Assembly (NCBI GenBank): GCA_023434015.1
Contig: JAEYTM010000291.1
Coordinates: 1 to 10,655, forward strand
From: Pseudomonadota bacterium
GTDB taxonomy: Bacteria > Pseudomonadota > Alphaproteobacteria > Caulobacterales > Caulobacteraceae
Direction of reading: 5' to 3'
Length of the DNA: 10,655 nt
This document shows positions 1 through 6,290 of the stretch, piece by piece; within the stretch, counting starts at the first letter, position 1; every line of letters begins with the position of its first letter. The position numbers and the translations under genes are program-made. Below the pieces are notes generated by a model, which was given only the letters and a program-made list of their open reading frames with translations, searched no databases and had not been told where the DNA came from.

Positions 1-11
1 TCAGCGCTCAT
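1..11 (-). CDS. possible start of a further gene in the acyl-CoA dehydrogenase operon (cut by the window edge)
   Basis: On the minus strand the end of the acyl-CoA dehydrogenase gene reads TGATGAGCGCTGA. An ATG starting at base 11 overlaps the TGA stop and would begin Met-Ser-Ala. A GAGAGG purine run lies 6 nt upstream of this ATG, which is good Shine-Dalgarno spacing. Such overlaps are typical of translationally coupled operon genes. Only three codons are visible, so neither the product nor the reality of the gene can be judged. Confidence 0.35.
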
Positions 12-1159
12 CAGCCGCCTCTCTTCAGGGTTTCGCGGGCGATGACCACCTGCTGGATCTGGCTGGTGCCTTCGTAGATCCGGAATATGCGCACGTCGCG
101 GTAGAACCGCTCGATGCCATGGTCGGCCACATAGCCTGCGCCGCCGAAGATCTGAACCGCCCTGTCGGCGACGCGCCCGACCATCTCGGACGCGAAGTAC
201 TTGGCGGCCGCGGCCTCCATGGTCACGCCCTCCCCCGCGTCGCGTTTGCGGGCGGTCTCAAGGGTCAGGGCGCGGGCGGCCAGAGCCTCCGTCTTAGAAT
301 CGGCCAGCATGCCCTGGATGAGCTGGAACTGGCTGATCGCCTGGCCGAACTGCCGCCGCTCCGAGGCATAGGCCACGCAATCGGCGATCAGCCGCTCCGC
401 GACGCCGATACAGACCGCCGAGATGTGCAGCCGCCCGCGGTCGAGCACCTGCATGGCCACCTTGAAGCCCTGCCCCTCCGCGCCCAGCCGGTTTTCCGCC
501 GGCACGCGGACATTGTCGAAATTGACGTCGCAGATCCGGGCGCCCTGCTGGCCCATCTTTTTCTCAGGTCGCCCGACGCTGACGCCCGGCAGGTCGCGCT
601 CGACCAGGAAGGCGGAGACGCCCGCCGCGCCCTTCCGGCCCGGGTCGGTGCGCGCCATCACCGTGAAGAGGTGCGCCCGGTCGGCGTTGGTGATGTAGCG
701 CTTGGTCCCGTTCAGGACATAGGCGTCGCCGTCGCGCACGGCGCGGGCCTGGACGTTGGCGCTGTCGGACCCGGCCTCCGGCTCGGTCAGGGCGAAGGCG
801 GTGACGATCTCTCCCGAGGCGATCCCCGGCAGGTACCGGACCTTCTGCGCATCGGTGCCGAACATGACCAAGCCCTGGCTGCCGATGCCGACGTTGGTGC
901 CGAAGCTGGAGCGGAAAGCCGGACTGGTGCGGCCGAGCTCGATGGCCACGAGGCACTCGTCCTCCATCGACAGGTCCAGCCCGCCGTGTTCCTCGGGGAT
1001 CGACAGGCCGTAGAGGCCCAGCGCCTTCAGCTCCTCGTGCACCTCGGCCGGGATCTCGTCGTCGGCGGCGACCTGGGCCTCCAGCGGGCGCAGGCGCTCG
1101 GCGACGAAGCGGCGGACCGTCTCGATCAGCTGGTCTCGGGTCTGGGGGTCCAGCGCCAT
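11..1159 (-). CDS. acyl-CoA dehydrogenase
   Basis: This FAD-dependent acyl-CoA dehydrogenase (382 aa, normal family length) would catalyse alpha,beta-desaturation of an acyl-CoA, the first step of beta-oxidation or of a related acid pathway, passing electrons to ETF. It is expected to be a soluble cytoplasmic tetramer. Visible family features are an N-terminal helical domain (about 1-115), the FAD/substrate motif ALTEPEAGSD at 123-132, the central beta-domain, RRQFG at 268-272, and IFGGAGY near 337-343. YEGTSQIQ at 362-369 contains Glu363, the position of the catalytic base in MCAD-type enzymes. The ATG lies 6 nt after the upstream gene's stop, with an AGGTAGGG purine run before it, so it is cotranscribed with the two exported-protein genes. 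The chain length of the substrate cannot be read from the sequence. Medium/short/branched acyl-CoA and glutaryl-CoA-like family members are all possible. Confidence 0.95.
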   Translation of the reverse strand: MALDPQTRDQLIETVRRFVAERLRPLEAQVAADDEIPAEVHEELKALGLYGLSIPEEHGGLDLSMEDECLVAIELGRTSPAFRSSFGTNVGIGSQGLVMFGTDAQKVRYLPGIASGEIVTAFALTEPEAGSDSANVQARAVRDGDAYVLNGTKRYITNADRAHLFTVMARTDPGRKGAAGVSAFLVERDLPGVSVGRPEKKMGQQGARICDVNFDNVRVPAENRLGAEGQGFKVAMQVLDRGRLHISAVCIGVAERLIADCVAYASERRQFGQAISQFQLIQGMLADSKTEALAARALTLETARKRDAGEGVTMEAAAAKYFASEMVGRVADRAVQIFGGAGYVADHGIERFYRDVRIFRIYEGTSQIQQVVIARETLKRGG

Positions 1160-1165
1160 CGGACC

Positions 1166-1771
1166 CTACCTGCAGGCCGCGCGGGCGGCGGCGTCGGGGC
1201 CGGCCCGCTTGAAGCCCATCAGGGCCACCGCCACCACCGGCGAGGGCCAGACCTCGGTGCGGGTCTCGCCGGGCTTCACCGCGCAGACGGCCACGCGGGT
1301 CGGCGTCAGCGACTCACCCGCCCGAAGGACCAGGGCGACCGCATTGTAGTCCACGGGATAGTCGAGGCCGTTCCAGATCTTCAGCGCCGTGGCCCGCCGC
1401 TCGGCCGAGCCGTCGAGGGCGGCCGCCATCCGGCCCCCACCGGGCGCGCCGAAGGTCTCGCGCACCGTTCCCGCGGGGTGGGCGGCGACCAGCTTGCCGG
1501 TCTCGACCGAGTCGAGCCGGGGCAGGCCGTCCGCAGCCAGGCGGAACACCGCCCGCTCGCCCAGCACGACCTGCAACGCCGGGCCGTCGACCTTGGTCTT
1601 GGGGTCGAACTCCAGGCCCGAGGCCTTGCCCCCCGGAGGGCCGATCTTCAGCGGGACAGGCGCCGGCGGCGGCACGAGAGCCGGCGGTTTCACCGCCGTG
1701 CCGATCGGCCCGTCCGCCGCCGGCTGGGCGGCGAGGAGAAGGGCCGTGAGGCTGGCGATCATCACAGTCAT
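1166..1771 (-). CDS. predicted exported protein, paralogue of the gene immediately upstream
   Basis: This 201-aa protein has a family I do not recognise. The N-terminus (1-19) is a hydrophobic signal-like segment ending QPAA, though it lacks the usual Lys/Arg. A Pro-rich linker follows (29-47), then a mixed domain. The C-terminal 130 residues align by eye with the neighbour at 1768-2355. Shared blocks are GER-AVFRLAADG versus RERVVLGVAADG, a DY-centred block (DYNAVAL versus DYRAAAV), LTP-RV-VC versus LTPLKVC, and LMGFK versus MLTGFK. Cys163 and Cys200 match a similarly spaced pair in the paralogue, suggesting a periplasmic disulfide. The start was chosen at the ATG overlapping the upstream stop as ATGA, with GAAGG upstream. 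An in-frame extension to 1885 lies inside the neighbour and looks like shadow sequence. ATG 1762 is an alternative. It is translationally coupled to its paralogue and lies 6 nt before the acyl-CoA dehydrogenase. Function unknown. Confidence 0.8.
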   Translation of the reverse strand: MTVMIASLTALLLAAQPAADGPIGTAVKPPALVPPPAPVPLKIGPPGGKASGLEFDPKTKVDGPALQVVLGERAVFRLAADGLPRLDSVETGKLVAAHPAGTVRETFGAPGGGRMAAALDGSAERRATALKIWNGLDYPVDYNAVALVLRAGESLTPTRVAVCAVKPGETRTEVWPSPVVAVALMGFKRAGPDAAARAACR

Positions 1772-2355
1772 TCCGTCACCTTCGGCAGCTCCGCCATCCT
1801 GGGCGGGTCGGGACACAGCACCACATTGCTGGCCCTGGTCTTGAACCCGGTCAGCATGATGGCGGGCGCAGGCGTATTCTCCCACTGCTCATAGCTCGGC
1901 AGCAGGGGCAGGACAGTGCAGACCTTCAACGGCGTGAGCTGCGGACCGCCGGGGTCGGCCACAGCGGCGGCCCGATAGTCGAACGCCTGGGAGACGCCGC
2001 TGGCGATCATCAGCAGGGTGGCGCCACGCTCGCCAACCGCACCCATCAGCACCGCGACCGTCCCCGGATCCGCCTCCCGGATCGCCGCCGTGGCGTCGTC
2101 CGCCCGGCCAGGCCTGGGCAGGGCGAGGTTGGGATCGGCGGCCGTCGCCGACAGGATTTCAAGGGCGCCGTCGGCCGCCACGCCGAGCACTACCCGCTCG
2201 CGCGGGAACAGAAGCAGGGACCTGCCGTCGCTGAGCAGGTGCGACCGGCGATCGGCCAGCGGCTCGCCCGCCCCCGCTGCGGGACTCGCGGCGGCCAGGC
2301 CCAGGACCGTCATCAGCACGGCGGCGGGAAGCCCGCCGCCTGTCCGACCTTGCAT
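1768..2355 (-). CDS. predicted exported protein, first gene of the leftward operon
   Basis: This 195-aa protein has a family I do not recognise. It begins with a typical signal peptide: Arg4 in the n-region, a hydrophobic core at about 11-24, and small residues ASPAAGA with likely cleavage near 29. The mature protein should be periplasmic or surface-exposed. The rest is a single alpha/beta-looking domain with Cys146 and Cys181 near the C-terminus, both matched in the downstream paralogue. The ATG at 2355 was chosen because AAGGAG lies 5 nt upstream. An in-frame GTG at 2370 would add MQGAF and has no better ribosome site. It leads the operon of paralogue then acyl-CoA dehydrogenase, and overlaps the paralogue by 4 nt. 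It diverges from the thioesterase gene across an 80-nt gap. No catalytic motif or lipobox is evident. Function unknown. Confidence 0.82.
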   Translation of the reverse strand: MQGRTGGGLPAAVLMTVLGLAAASPAAGAGEPLADRRSHLLSDGRSLLLFPRERVVLGVAADGALEILSATAADPNLALPRPGRADDATAAIREADPGTVAVLMGAVGERGATLLMIASGVSQAFDYRAAAVADPGGPQLTPLKVCTVLPLLPSYEQWENTPAPAIMLTGFKTRASNVVLCPDPPRMAELPKVTE

Positions 2356-2435
2356 GAAGGCTCCTTGCACCCGTAAGCGGGGTTCAAACTAATGTTCGAG
2401 ACTGCGCGGGGCAACGCTCCGCGCCTGGAGGCGGT
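2356..2435. promoter_or_regulatory. divergent intergenic region between the exported-protein operon and the thioesterase gene
   Basis: These 80 nt must hold promoters or leaders for both directions. On the plus strand TTGCAC (2365-2370) and ACTAAT (2388-2393) are 17 nt apart, a weak sigma-70-like pair. On the minus strand TTGCCC and TAGTTT are also 17 nt apart and equally weak. An imperfect inverted repeat, CGAAC-ATTA-GTTTG on the minus strand (about 2385-2398), lies between them and could be an operator. Promoter calls are tentative. Confidence 0.35.
2404..2424 (+). promoter_or_regulatory. hairpin directly upstream of the thioesterase ribosome binding site
   Basis: The arms GCGCGGGGC (2404-2412) and GCTCCGCGC (2416-2424) pair over 9 bp, with one G-U, around an AAC loop. 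The Shine-Dalgarno GGAGG (2427-2431) begins 2 nt after the stem and the ATG follows at 2436. There is no T-run, so it is not a standard terminator. It may affect ribosome access or RNA stability; function not demonstrated. Confidence 0.45.
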
Positions 2436-2921
2436 ATGGACGGCGGCGGCGAACAGCAACAGGCTCCCGAGGTCGGTCTGGTGACGGTGACAGAGGGCGA
2501 ATGGGCCGGCTGGTCCACCTGGGTCGGCGGCGATCCCTTCGAGGAGCGGGCCGGCCCGTTCTACTGGCGCCGGGAGGTCAACGGGCGGGTGCGCAGCGCC
2601 TTCCGCGCCGAGGCGGGCCACATGAACGGCGGCGGTTTCATGCACGGCGGCTGCATCATGACCTTCGCAGACTATTCCCTTTTCGTGATCGCGCGGGAGG
2701 CCCTGGCTGACAGCCATGCGGTGACGGCCACTTTCTCCAGCGAGTTCGTGGGCTCGGTACACGTCGGCGACCTGGTAGAGTGCACCGGCGAGGTGGTGAA
2801 GGCCGGCCGCAGCCTGGTGTTCGTTCGCGGCCTGATCACCACCGGCGCTGAGCCGGTGATGAGCTTCTCCGGCACGATCAAGAAGACCCGGCCGAGGAAT
2901 ACCGGGGCTGCCGCGACCTAG
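2436..2921 (+). CDS. PaaI-type hotdog-fold acyl-CoA thioesterase
   Basis: This 161-aa protein of the PaaI/THEM2 hotdog thioesterase family probably hydrolyses an acyl-CoA or aryl-CoA thioester to the free acid and CoA in the cytoplasm, as a tetramer of hotdog subunits. The family signature NGGGFMHGGCIMTFAD spans 64-79. Asn64, His70 (of HGG) and Asp79 have the same spacing as Asn50, His56 and Asp65 of human THEM2, so the active site looks intact. Thr97 falls where THEM2 has Ser83. The first 40 or so residues extend beyond the core fold. The ATG has GGAGG 4 nt upstream. Its TAG stop shares a CTAG with the stop of the convergent nucleoside transporter gene. It stands alone in its strand block. 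The substrate is unknown; a detoxifying or CoA-recycling role beside acyl-CoA metabolism is an inference. Confidence 0.88.
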   Translation: MDGGGEQQQAPEVGLVTVTEGEWAGWSTWVGGDPFEERAGPFYWRREVNGRVRSAFRAEAGHMNGGGFMHGGCIMTFADYSLFVIAREALADSHAVTATFSSEFVGSVHVGDLVECTGEVVKAGRSLVFVRGLITTGAEPVMSFSGTIKKTRPRNTGAAAT

Positions 2922-4201
2922 GGGGCGAACAGCCTGGCCGGCATGGCGCCGACGACGGCGGCGGTCAGGCAGGTGGCCAGGAAGCCGGTGATCATCGCCT
3001 TCCAGACCATCCCCATCACCTCCTGGCGGCGTTCCGGCACCAGGACGGAATAGCCGGCGACATTGATGCCGACCGAGGCGATGTTGGCGAACCCGCACAG
3101 GGCGTAGGTCATGATCACCCGGGTGCGCTCAGTGATCTCGTCCACCGGCACGGCCGCGAGGCGGAAGAAGGCGGTGAACTCGGTCAGCACCAGCTTGACC
3201 CCCAGCAGGGAGCCGGCGGCCGGCGCGTCCTCCCAGCGGACGCCGATAGCCCAGGCGAGCGGGGCGAAGACCACGCCCAGGCCGCGCTCCACGGACATTG
3301 GGGCTCCGGCGACAGGCGGGAACAGGCCGAGGATGCCGTTCACCATCGCCACGAGGGCGACGAAGACGATCAGCGTCGCCGCGACGTTGAGCACGATCTG
3401 CAGGCCGTCGCCGGTGCCCTTGATCAGGGCGTCGATGGAGCTCTCGTAGGTCTTGGCCGAGCCGGGATCGAGGTCCTGCGGCTGCTCGCTGGCGGGATTC
3501 CGGGGGACGACGATCCTGGCCAGCAGCACCCCGGCCGGCGCCGAGATGATCGAGGCGGTGAGAACGTGCGCCGCGGCATTCGGCAGGACGTCCTTCAGGA
3601 TGGTCGCATAGGCCACCATCGTCGAGCCTGAGACGCAGCTCATGCCGACGGCGATCAGCAGGAACAGCTCGGAACGCGACAGGTTGGCCAGGTAGCTGCG
3701 GATGAAGATCGGCCCCTCGACCTGGCCCATGAACACCGTGGCGGCGGTCGCCAGGGCCGGGGCTCCGCGCAGCCCCATGGTCTTCTCGAAGACCACACCG
3801 AACCCCTGGGTGATCCAGCGCAGGATACGCCAGTGCCACAGGAGCGCGGCCAGGGCGCAGACCACCAGGATCACCGGCAGCACGCGGAAGGCGAAGACGA
3901 ACAGCGAGCCCGGGTCGGTCAGCGGATAGGGCTGGGCCGGCGTGCCGGCCAGGAATCCGAAGACGAAGGCGACACCCGCCTGGGTGCTCATCGACAGCCC
4001 GTCCACCGCATGGCCGACGCCGGTCAGGCCAGCGCGGATCACCGGCAGTCCGAACAACGCCATGACCAGCAGGGCCTGAACGATCACCGCGCCGATGGCG
4101 AGCTTCCAGGGAAACAGTCGCCGCCCTTCCGACATCGACCAGCACAGGAAGATGACCAGGGCGATGCCGACCAGGCTCTGGGCGTTCTCGGGATGAAACA
4201 T
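2918..4201 (-). CDS. concentrative nucleoside transporter (CNT/NupC family)
   Basis: This inner-membrane nucleoside symporter (427 aa, typical for bacterial CNTs) imports nucleosides with Na+ or H+. Many hydrophobic segments run along the protein. Family motifs are visible: GQVEGPIFIRSY at 159-170, SGSTMVAYA at 191-199, GVKLVLTEFTAFF at 334-346 and ALCGFANIASVGIN at 367-380. By comparison with the Vibrio cholerae CNT, Gln160/Glu162, Glu341, Asn373 and Ser376 occupy the nucleoside-binding positions; Val161 replaces a Thr there. The start ATG at 4201 has GGAG 4 nt upstream. There are no nucleoside catabolism genes nearby, so it looks like a standalone salvage transporter. It diverges from the ABC exporter operon and converges on the thioesterase with overlapping stop codons. 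A strong hairpin lies in its leader. Family call firm; substrate and ion preference not determinable. Confidence 0.92.
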   Translation of the reverse strand: MFHPENAQSLVGIALVIFLCWSMSEGRRLFPWKLAIGAVIVQALLVMALFGLPVIRAGLTGVGHAVDGLSMSTQAGVAFVFGFLAGTPAQPYPLTDPGSLFVFAFRVLPVILVVCALAALLWHWRILRWITQGFGVVFEKTMGLRGAPALATAATVFMGQVEGPIFIRSYLANLSRSELFLLIAVGMSCVSGSTMVAYATILKDVLPNAAAHVLTASIISAPAGVLLARIVVPRNPASEQPQDLDPGSAKTYESSIDALIKGTGDGLQIVLNVAATLIVFVALVAMVNGILGLFPPVAGAPMSVERGLGVVFAPLAWAIGVRWEDAPAAGSLLGVKLVLTEFTAFFRLAAVPVDEITERTRVIMTYALCGFANIASVGINVAGYSVLVPERRQEVMGMVWKAMITGFLATCLTAAVVGAMPARLFAP

Positions 4202-4400
4202 GGGACTCCGGCCGCGCCGCCCGGCCGGCGGCGCCTCGCGAAATAGAGGGGCAGAAGCCGTACCTGTGCAAGACGGCCCGCAACGTCCAGGATAATCAAT
4301 GTTACGTGGAATTAATGGCTGTGAAGCCAGTCTTACCGGGATTTAACTGGCCCCAGGGGAGCCCGGCCGGTGACAACACCACCGACTGGAGGCGTTGAAG
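4202..4400. promoter_or_regulatory. divergent regulatory region between nucleoside transporter and ABC exporter operon
   Basis: This 199-nt region has no gene. Its flanks are GC-rich, but 4290-4350 is conspicuously A+T-rich for this genome and is the likely promoter zone. GATAAT at 4291-4296 is a good -10 match for the plus strand, but no convincing -35 precedes it. On the minus strand TTCACA (4320-4325) and TAACAT (4299-4304) are reasonable hexamers with a short 15-nt spacer. A small hairpin, TGGCT-GTGA-AGCCA, lies at 4316-4329. The palindrome CCGGCCGG occurs at 4221-4228 and 4363-4370. GGAGG at 4388-4392 is the permease ribosome site. Confidence 0.5.
4214..4234 (-). promoter_or_regulatory. 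hairpin upstream of the nucleoside transporter ribosome binding site
   Basis: Perfect 8-bp arms GCGCCGCC (4214-4221) and GGCGGCGC (4227-4234), all G-C pairs, enclose a 5-nt loop. In the transporter mRNA the stem ends 4 nt before the GGAG Shine-Dalgarno (4206-4209). There is no U-run, so simple rho-independent termination is unlikely. A role in translation control or RNA stability is possible but unproven. Confidence 0.45.
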
Positions 4401-5540
4401 ATGTCGTTGGCCCTGGCCACGCTGCTGTACGAATGGCGCCGCTACACCGCGGCGATGGTGGCGCTTGCCTTCTCCGGCCTGCTGATCCTCGCCCAGGTCG
4501 GCATGTTCACCGGCATGGTCCGTGCGGCCACGGCGACGATCGAGCGCAGCCGCGCCGACATCATCGTCATGGCCCCGAAGTCCGAGAGCATGATGAACGC
4601 CGGGCCGACCGGCCTGCCCGCCCGCATCCTGCCGCTGATCTATCTGAACCCCGCCGTGGTCGAGGTCGCCAGCATCCGTGGCAACGGCGCGCGCTGGGGC
4701 AATATCCCCAAGGAAGGCGAGAAACAGATCAACGAATGGGTCCAGGTGACCATGGTCGACACCCGTCCGGGGGCCGTCACCTTGCCGCTGGACTACAGCG
4801 AGGAGGTGCGGGCGGCGCTGATGGAGCCCTACGCCATCGCCATCGACCGCACGGCGCTGGCGCCCATGGGCGTGAAGCCCGGCGACATGGCGACGCTGAA
4901 CGGGCGCACCGTCTATGTCCGCGCCGTTCTGGAGAACTATCCGAACGTGAACCAGAAGCAGGTTGTGATGTCGCGGGACACCATGCGGCTGCTGGGCATG
5001 GCCGGAAGCGACGACAGGACCGGCCCCCTGATGGTCAGGCTCCGCGACCCGGCCCAGGCCGAGGTCGTCCGCGACCAGCTCAACGCAGCGGCCAACGGCG
5101 CCTACCGCGCCTGGACACGTCCCGAACTCGCCAAGGCCAACGAAGGCGCGCTGATGAAGGAGCAGATCATCGCCATCTTCCTCGGCTTCTCGGTCTTCCT
5201 GGGCTTTCTGATCGGGGTCGGCATCACCTCCCAGACCCTGCGCGGAGCGATCCTCTCCAGCATCAAGGAGTTCGCCAGCCTGCGGGCGCTGGGCGTCTCG
5301 ATGGGTTCGCTGCGGGTGATCGTGCTGGAGCTGTCGTTCTGGGTCGGGATCGCCGGCCTGGTGACCACCGGCCTGCTGACCTGGGGGGTCTACCTGCTCG
5401 CCCGCAACAGTGTCCCGATGGGCTTCCCGGCCAACTGGGTCATCGGGGTCTCGATCCTGTTGCTGGCGATCTCCATGTTCTCAGGCGCCGTCGCCCTGGG
5501 GATCCTCAAGAAAAGCCAGCCTGCGGACCTCCTGCGATGA
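4401..5540 (+). CDS. ABC exporter permease, DevC/MacB (FtsX-like) type
   Basis: This membrane subunit of an ABC exporter has 379 aa. The topology is that of the FtsX/MacB superfamily: one TM helix near the N-terminus (about 16-40), a large extracytoplasmic domain (about 41-253), then three TM helices (about 255-278, 305-330, 345-368). The conserved cytoplasmic stretch KEFASLRALGVS (289-300) and the terminal KSQPADLLR are typical. Together with the ATPase and HlyD protein that follow, it resembles DevBCA of heterocyst cyanobacteria more than MacAB, because ATPase and permease are separate polypeptides. The cargo is likely a hydrophobic or lipid-like compound, by family analogy only. ATG 4401 was preferred because GGAGG ends 8 nt upstream; an in-frame TTG at 4395 is only 2 nt away from it. 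Its stop overlaps the ATPase start as ATGA. Confidence 0.88.
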   Translation: MSLALATLLYEWRRYTAAMVALAFSGLLILAQVGMFTGMVRAATATIERSRADIIVMAPKSESMMNAGPTGLPARILPLIYLNPAVVEVASIRGNGARWGNIPKEGEKQINEWVQVTMVDTRPGAVTLPLDYSEEVRAALMEPYAIAIDRTALAPMGVKPGDMATLNGRTVYVRAVLENYPNVNQKQVVMSRDTMRLLGMAGSDDRTGPLMVRLRDPAQAEVVRDQLNAAANGAYRAWTRPELAKANEGALMKEQIIAIFLGFSVFLGFLIGVGITSQTLRGAILSSIKEFASLRALGVSMGSLRVIVLELSFWVGIAGLVTTGLLTWGVYLLARNSVPMGFPANWVIGVSILLLAISMFSGAVALGILKKSQPADLLR

Positions 5541-6286
5541 GCCATTCCAGCGACCGCGCCCTGGTGGCCACCGGGCTTTCCAAGCGCTTCAAGACCGGCC
5601 GCACCCACATAGAGGTGCTGAAGAACGTCGACTTCGACGCCCTGCACGGCGACGTGACCATGGTCATGGGTCCGTCAGGCTCCGGCAAGTCGACGCTGGT
5701 GGCGGCTCTTTCGGGCCTGCTGAAGCCCGACAAGGGCCAAGTCACCGCCCTCGGCGAGGACATCTGGAGCTACCGACCGGGCCGCATCGACCGCTTCCGG
5801 CTCGACAACTGCGGCTTCATCTTCCAGGGCTTCAACCTGTTTTCCGCTCTAACCGCCCTGCAGCAGGTCGAGATCATCCTCAAGTACCAGGGCGTGCCGA
5901 AGGCCGAAGCCCGCCGCCGCGCCGCCGACGCCCTGACCGAGGTCGGGCTGGAAATGCGCATGAACCAGCGCCCGGCGGAGCTGTCCGGCGGCGAAAAGCA
6001 GCGGGTGGCCATCGCCCGCGCCCTGGCCAAGAACCCGCGCCTGCTGTTCGCCGACGAGCCGACCAGCGCCCTGGACGGCGAGAACGGCCAGGTGGTCATC
6101 AAACTTCTGCAGCGCGCGGCCAAGCAGCACGGCGCGGCGGTCATCTGCGTCACCCACGACCCGCGGCTGGAAGCCTATGCCGACCGCGTCATTCACCTCG
6201 AGGACGGCCGTGTGCTGGACGACCGGCGCGCGACGCCGGCCGCCGGCCCCGCGGCCAACACCCATCCCGAGCTCATCGGAGCCTGA
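5537..6286 (+). CDS. ABC transporter ATP-binding protein (DevA/LolD/MacB-type)
   Basis: This 249-aa cytoplasmic ATPase powers the permease encoded just upstream. All nucleotide-binding motifs are intact: Walker A GPSGSGKST (45-53), Q-loop Gln97 in FIFQGFN, signature LSGGEKQ (149-155), Walker B LLFADE (169-174) followed by the D-loop SALD (177-180), and the H-loop His207 in VTHD. The sequence style, with an FQ.FNL Q-loop and ADEPTSALD, is that of the LolD/MacB/DevA group. The start is the ATG overlapping the permease TGA by 4 nt (ATGA), implying translational coupling. The frame stays open far upstream through the permease gene, but that stretch encodes no recognisable domain. The last 20 residues or so are a low-conservation tail. 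The HlyD gene follows after 4 nt. Confidence 0.95.
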   Translation: MSHSSDRALVATGLSKRFKTGRTHIEVLKNVDFDALHGDVTMVMGPSGSGKSTLVAALSGLLKPDKGQVTALGEDIWSYRPGRIDRFRLDNCGFIFQGFNLFSALTALQQVEIILKYQGVPKAEARRRAADALTEVGLEMRMNQRPAELSGGEKQRVAIARALAKNPRLLFADEPTSALDGENGQVVIKLLQRAAKQHGAAVICVTHDPRLEAYADRVIHLEDGRVLDDRRATPAAGPAANTHPELIGA

Positions 6287-6290
6287 TCTC

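Noticed and set aside
1772..1885. Longer N-terminus for the second exported protein
   Set aside because: It would overlap its paralogue by more than 100 nt, has non-homologous charged residues, and would bury the signal-like segment.
119..1894. Very long plus-strand open frame opposite the acyl-CoA dehydrogenase and exported-protein genes
   Set aside because: Composition is Arg/Gly/Ala/His-rich with no domain, and the opposite strand encodes a clear acyl-CoA dehydrogenase. High G+C makes such antisense frames common.
4302..4315. CtrA-like TTAC-N6-TTAA in the divergent region
   Set aside because: The CtrA consensus needs TTAA-N7-TTAA; both spacing and one half-site are wrong.
4370..5536. Open upstream extension of the ABC ATPase frame, suggesting a fusion or a larger protein
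   Set aside because: The extension is an out-of-frame reading of the permease gene. The ATPase has a normal N-terminus at the ATGA overlap.
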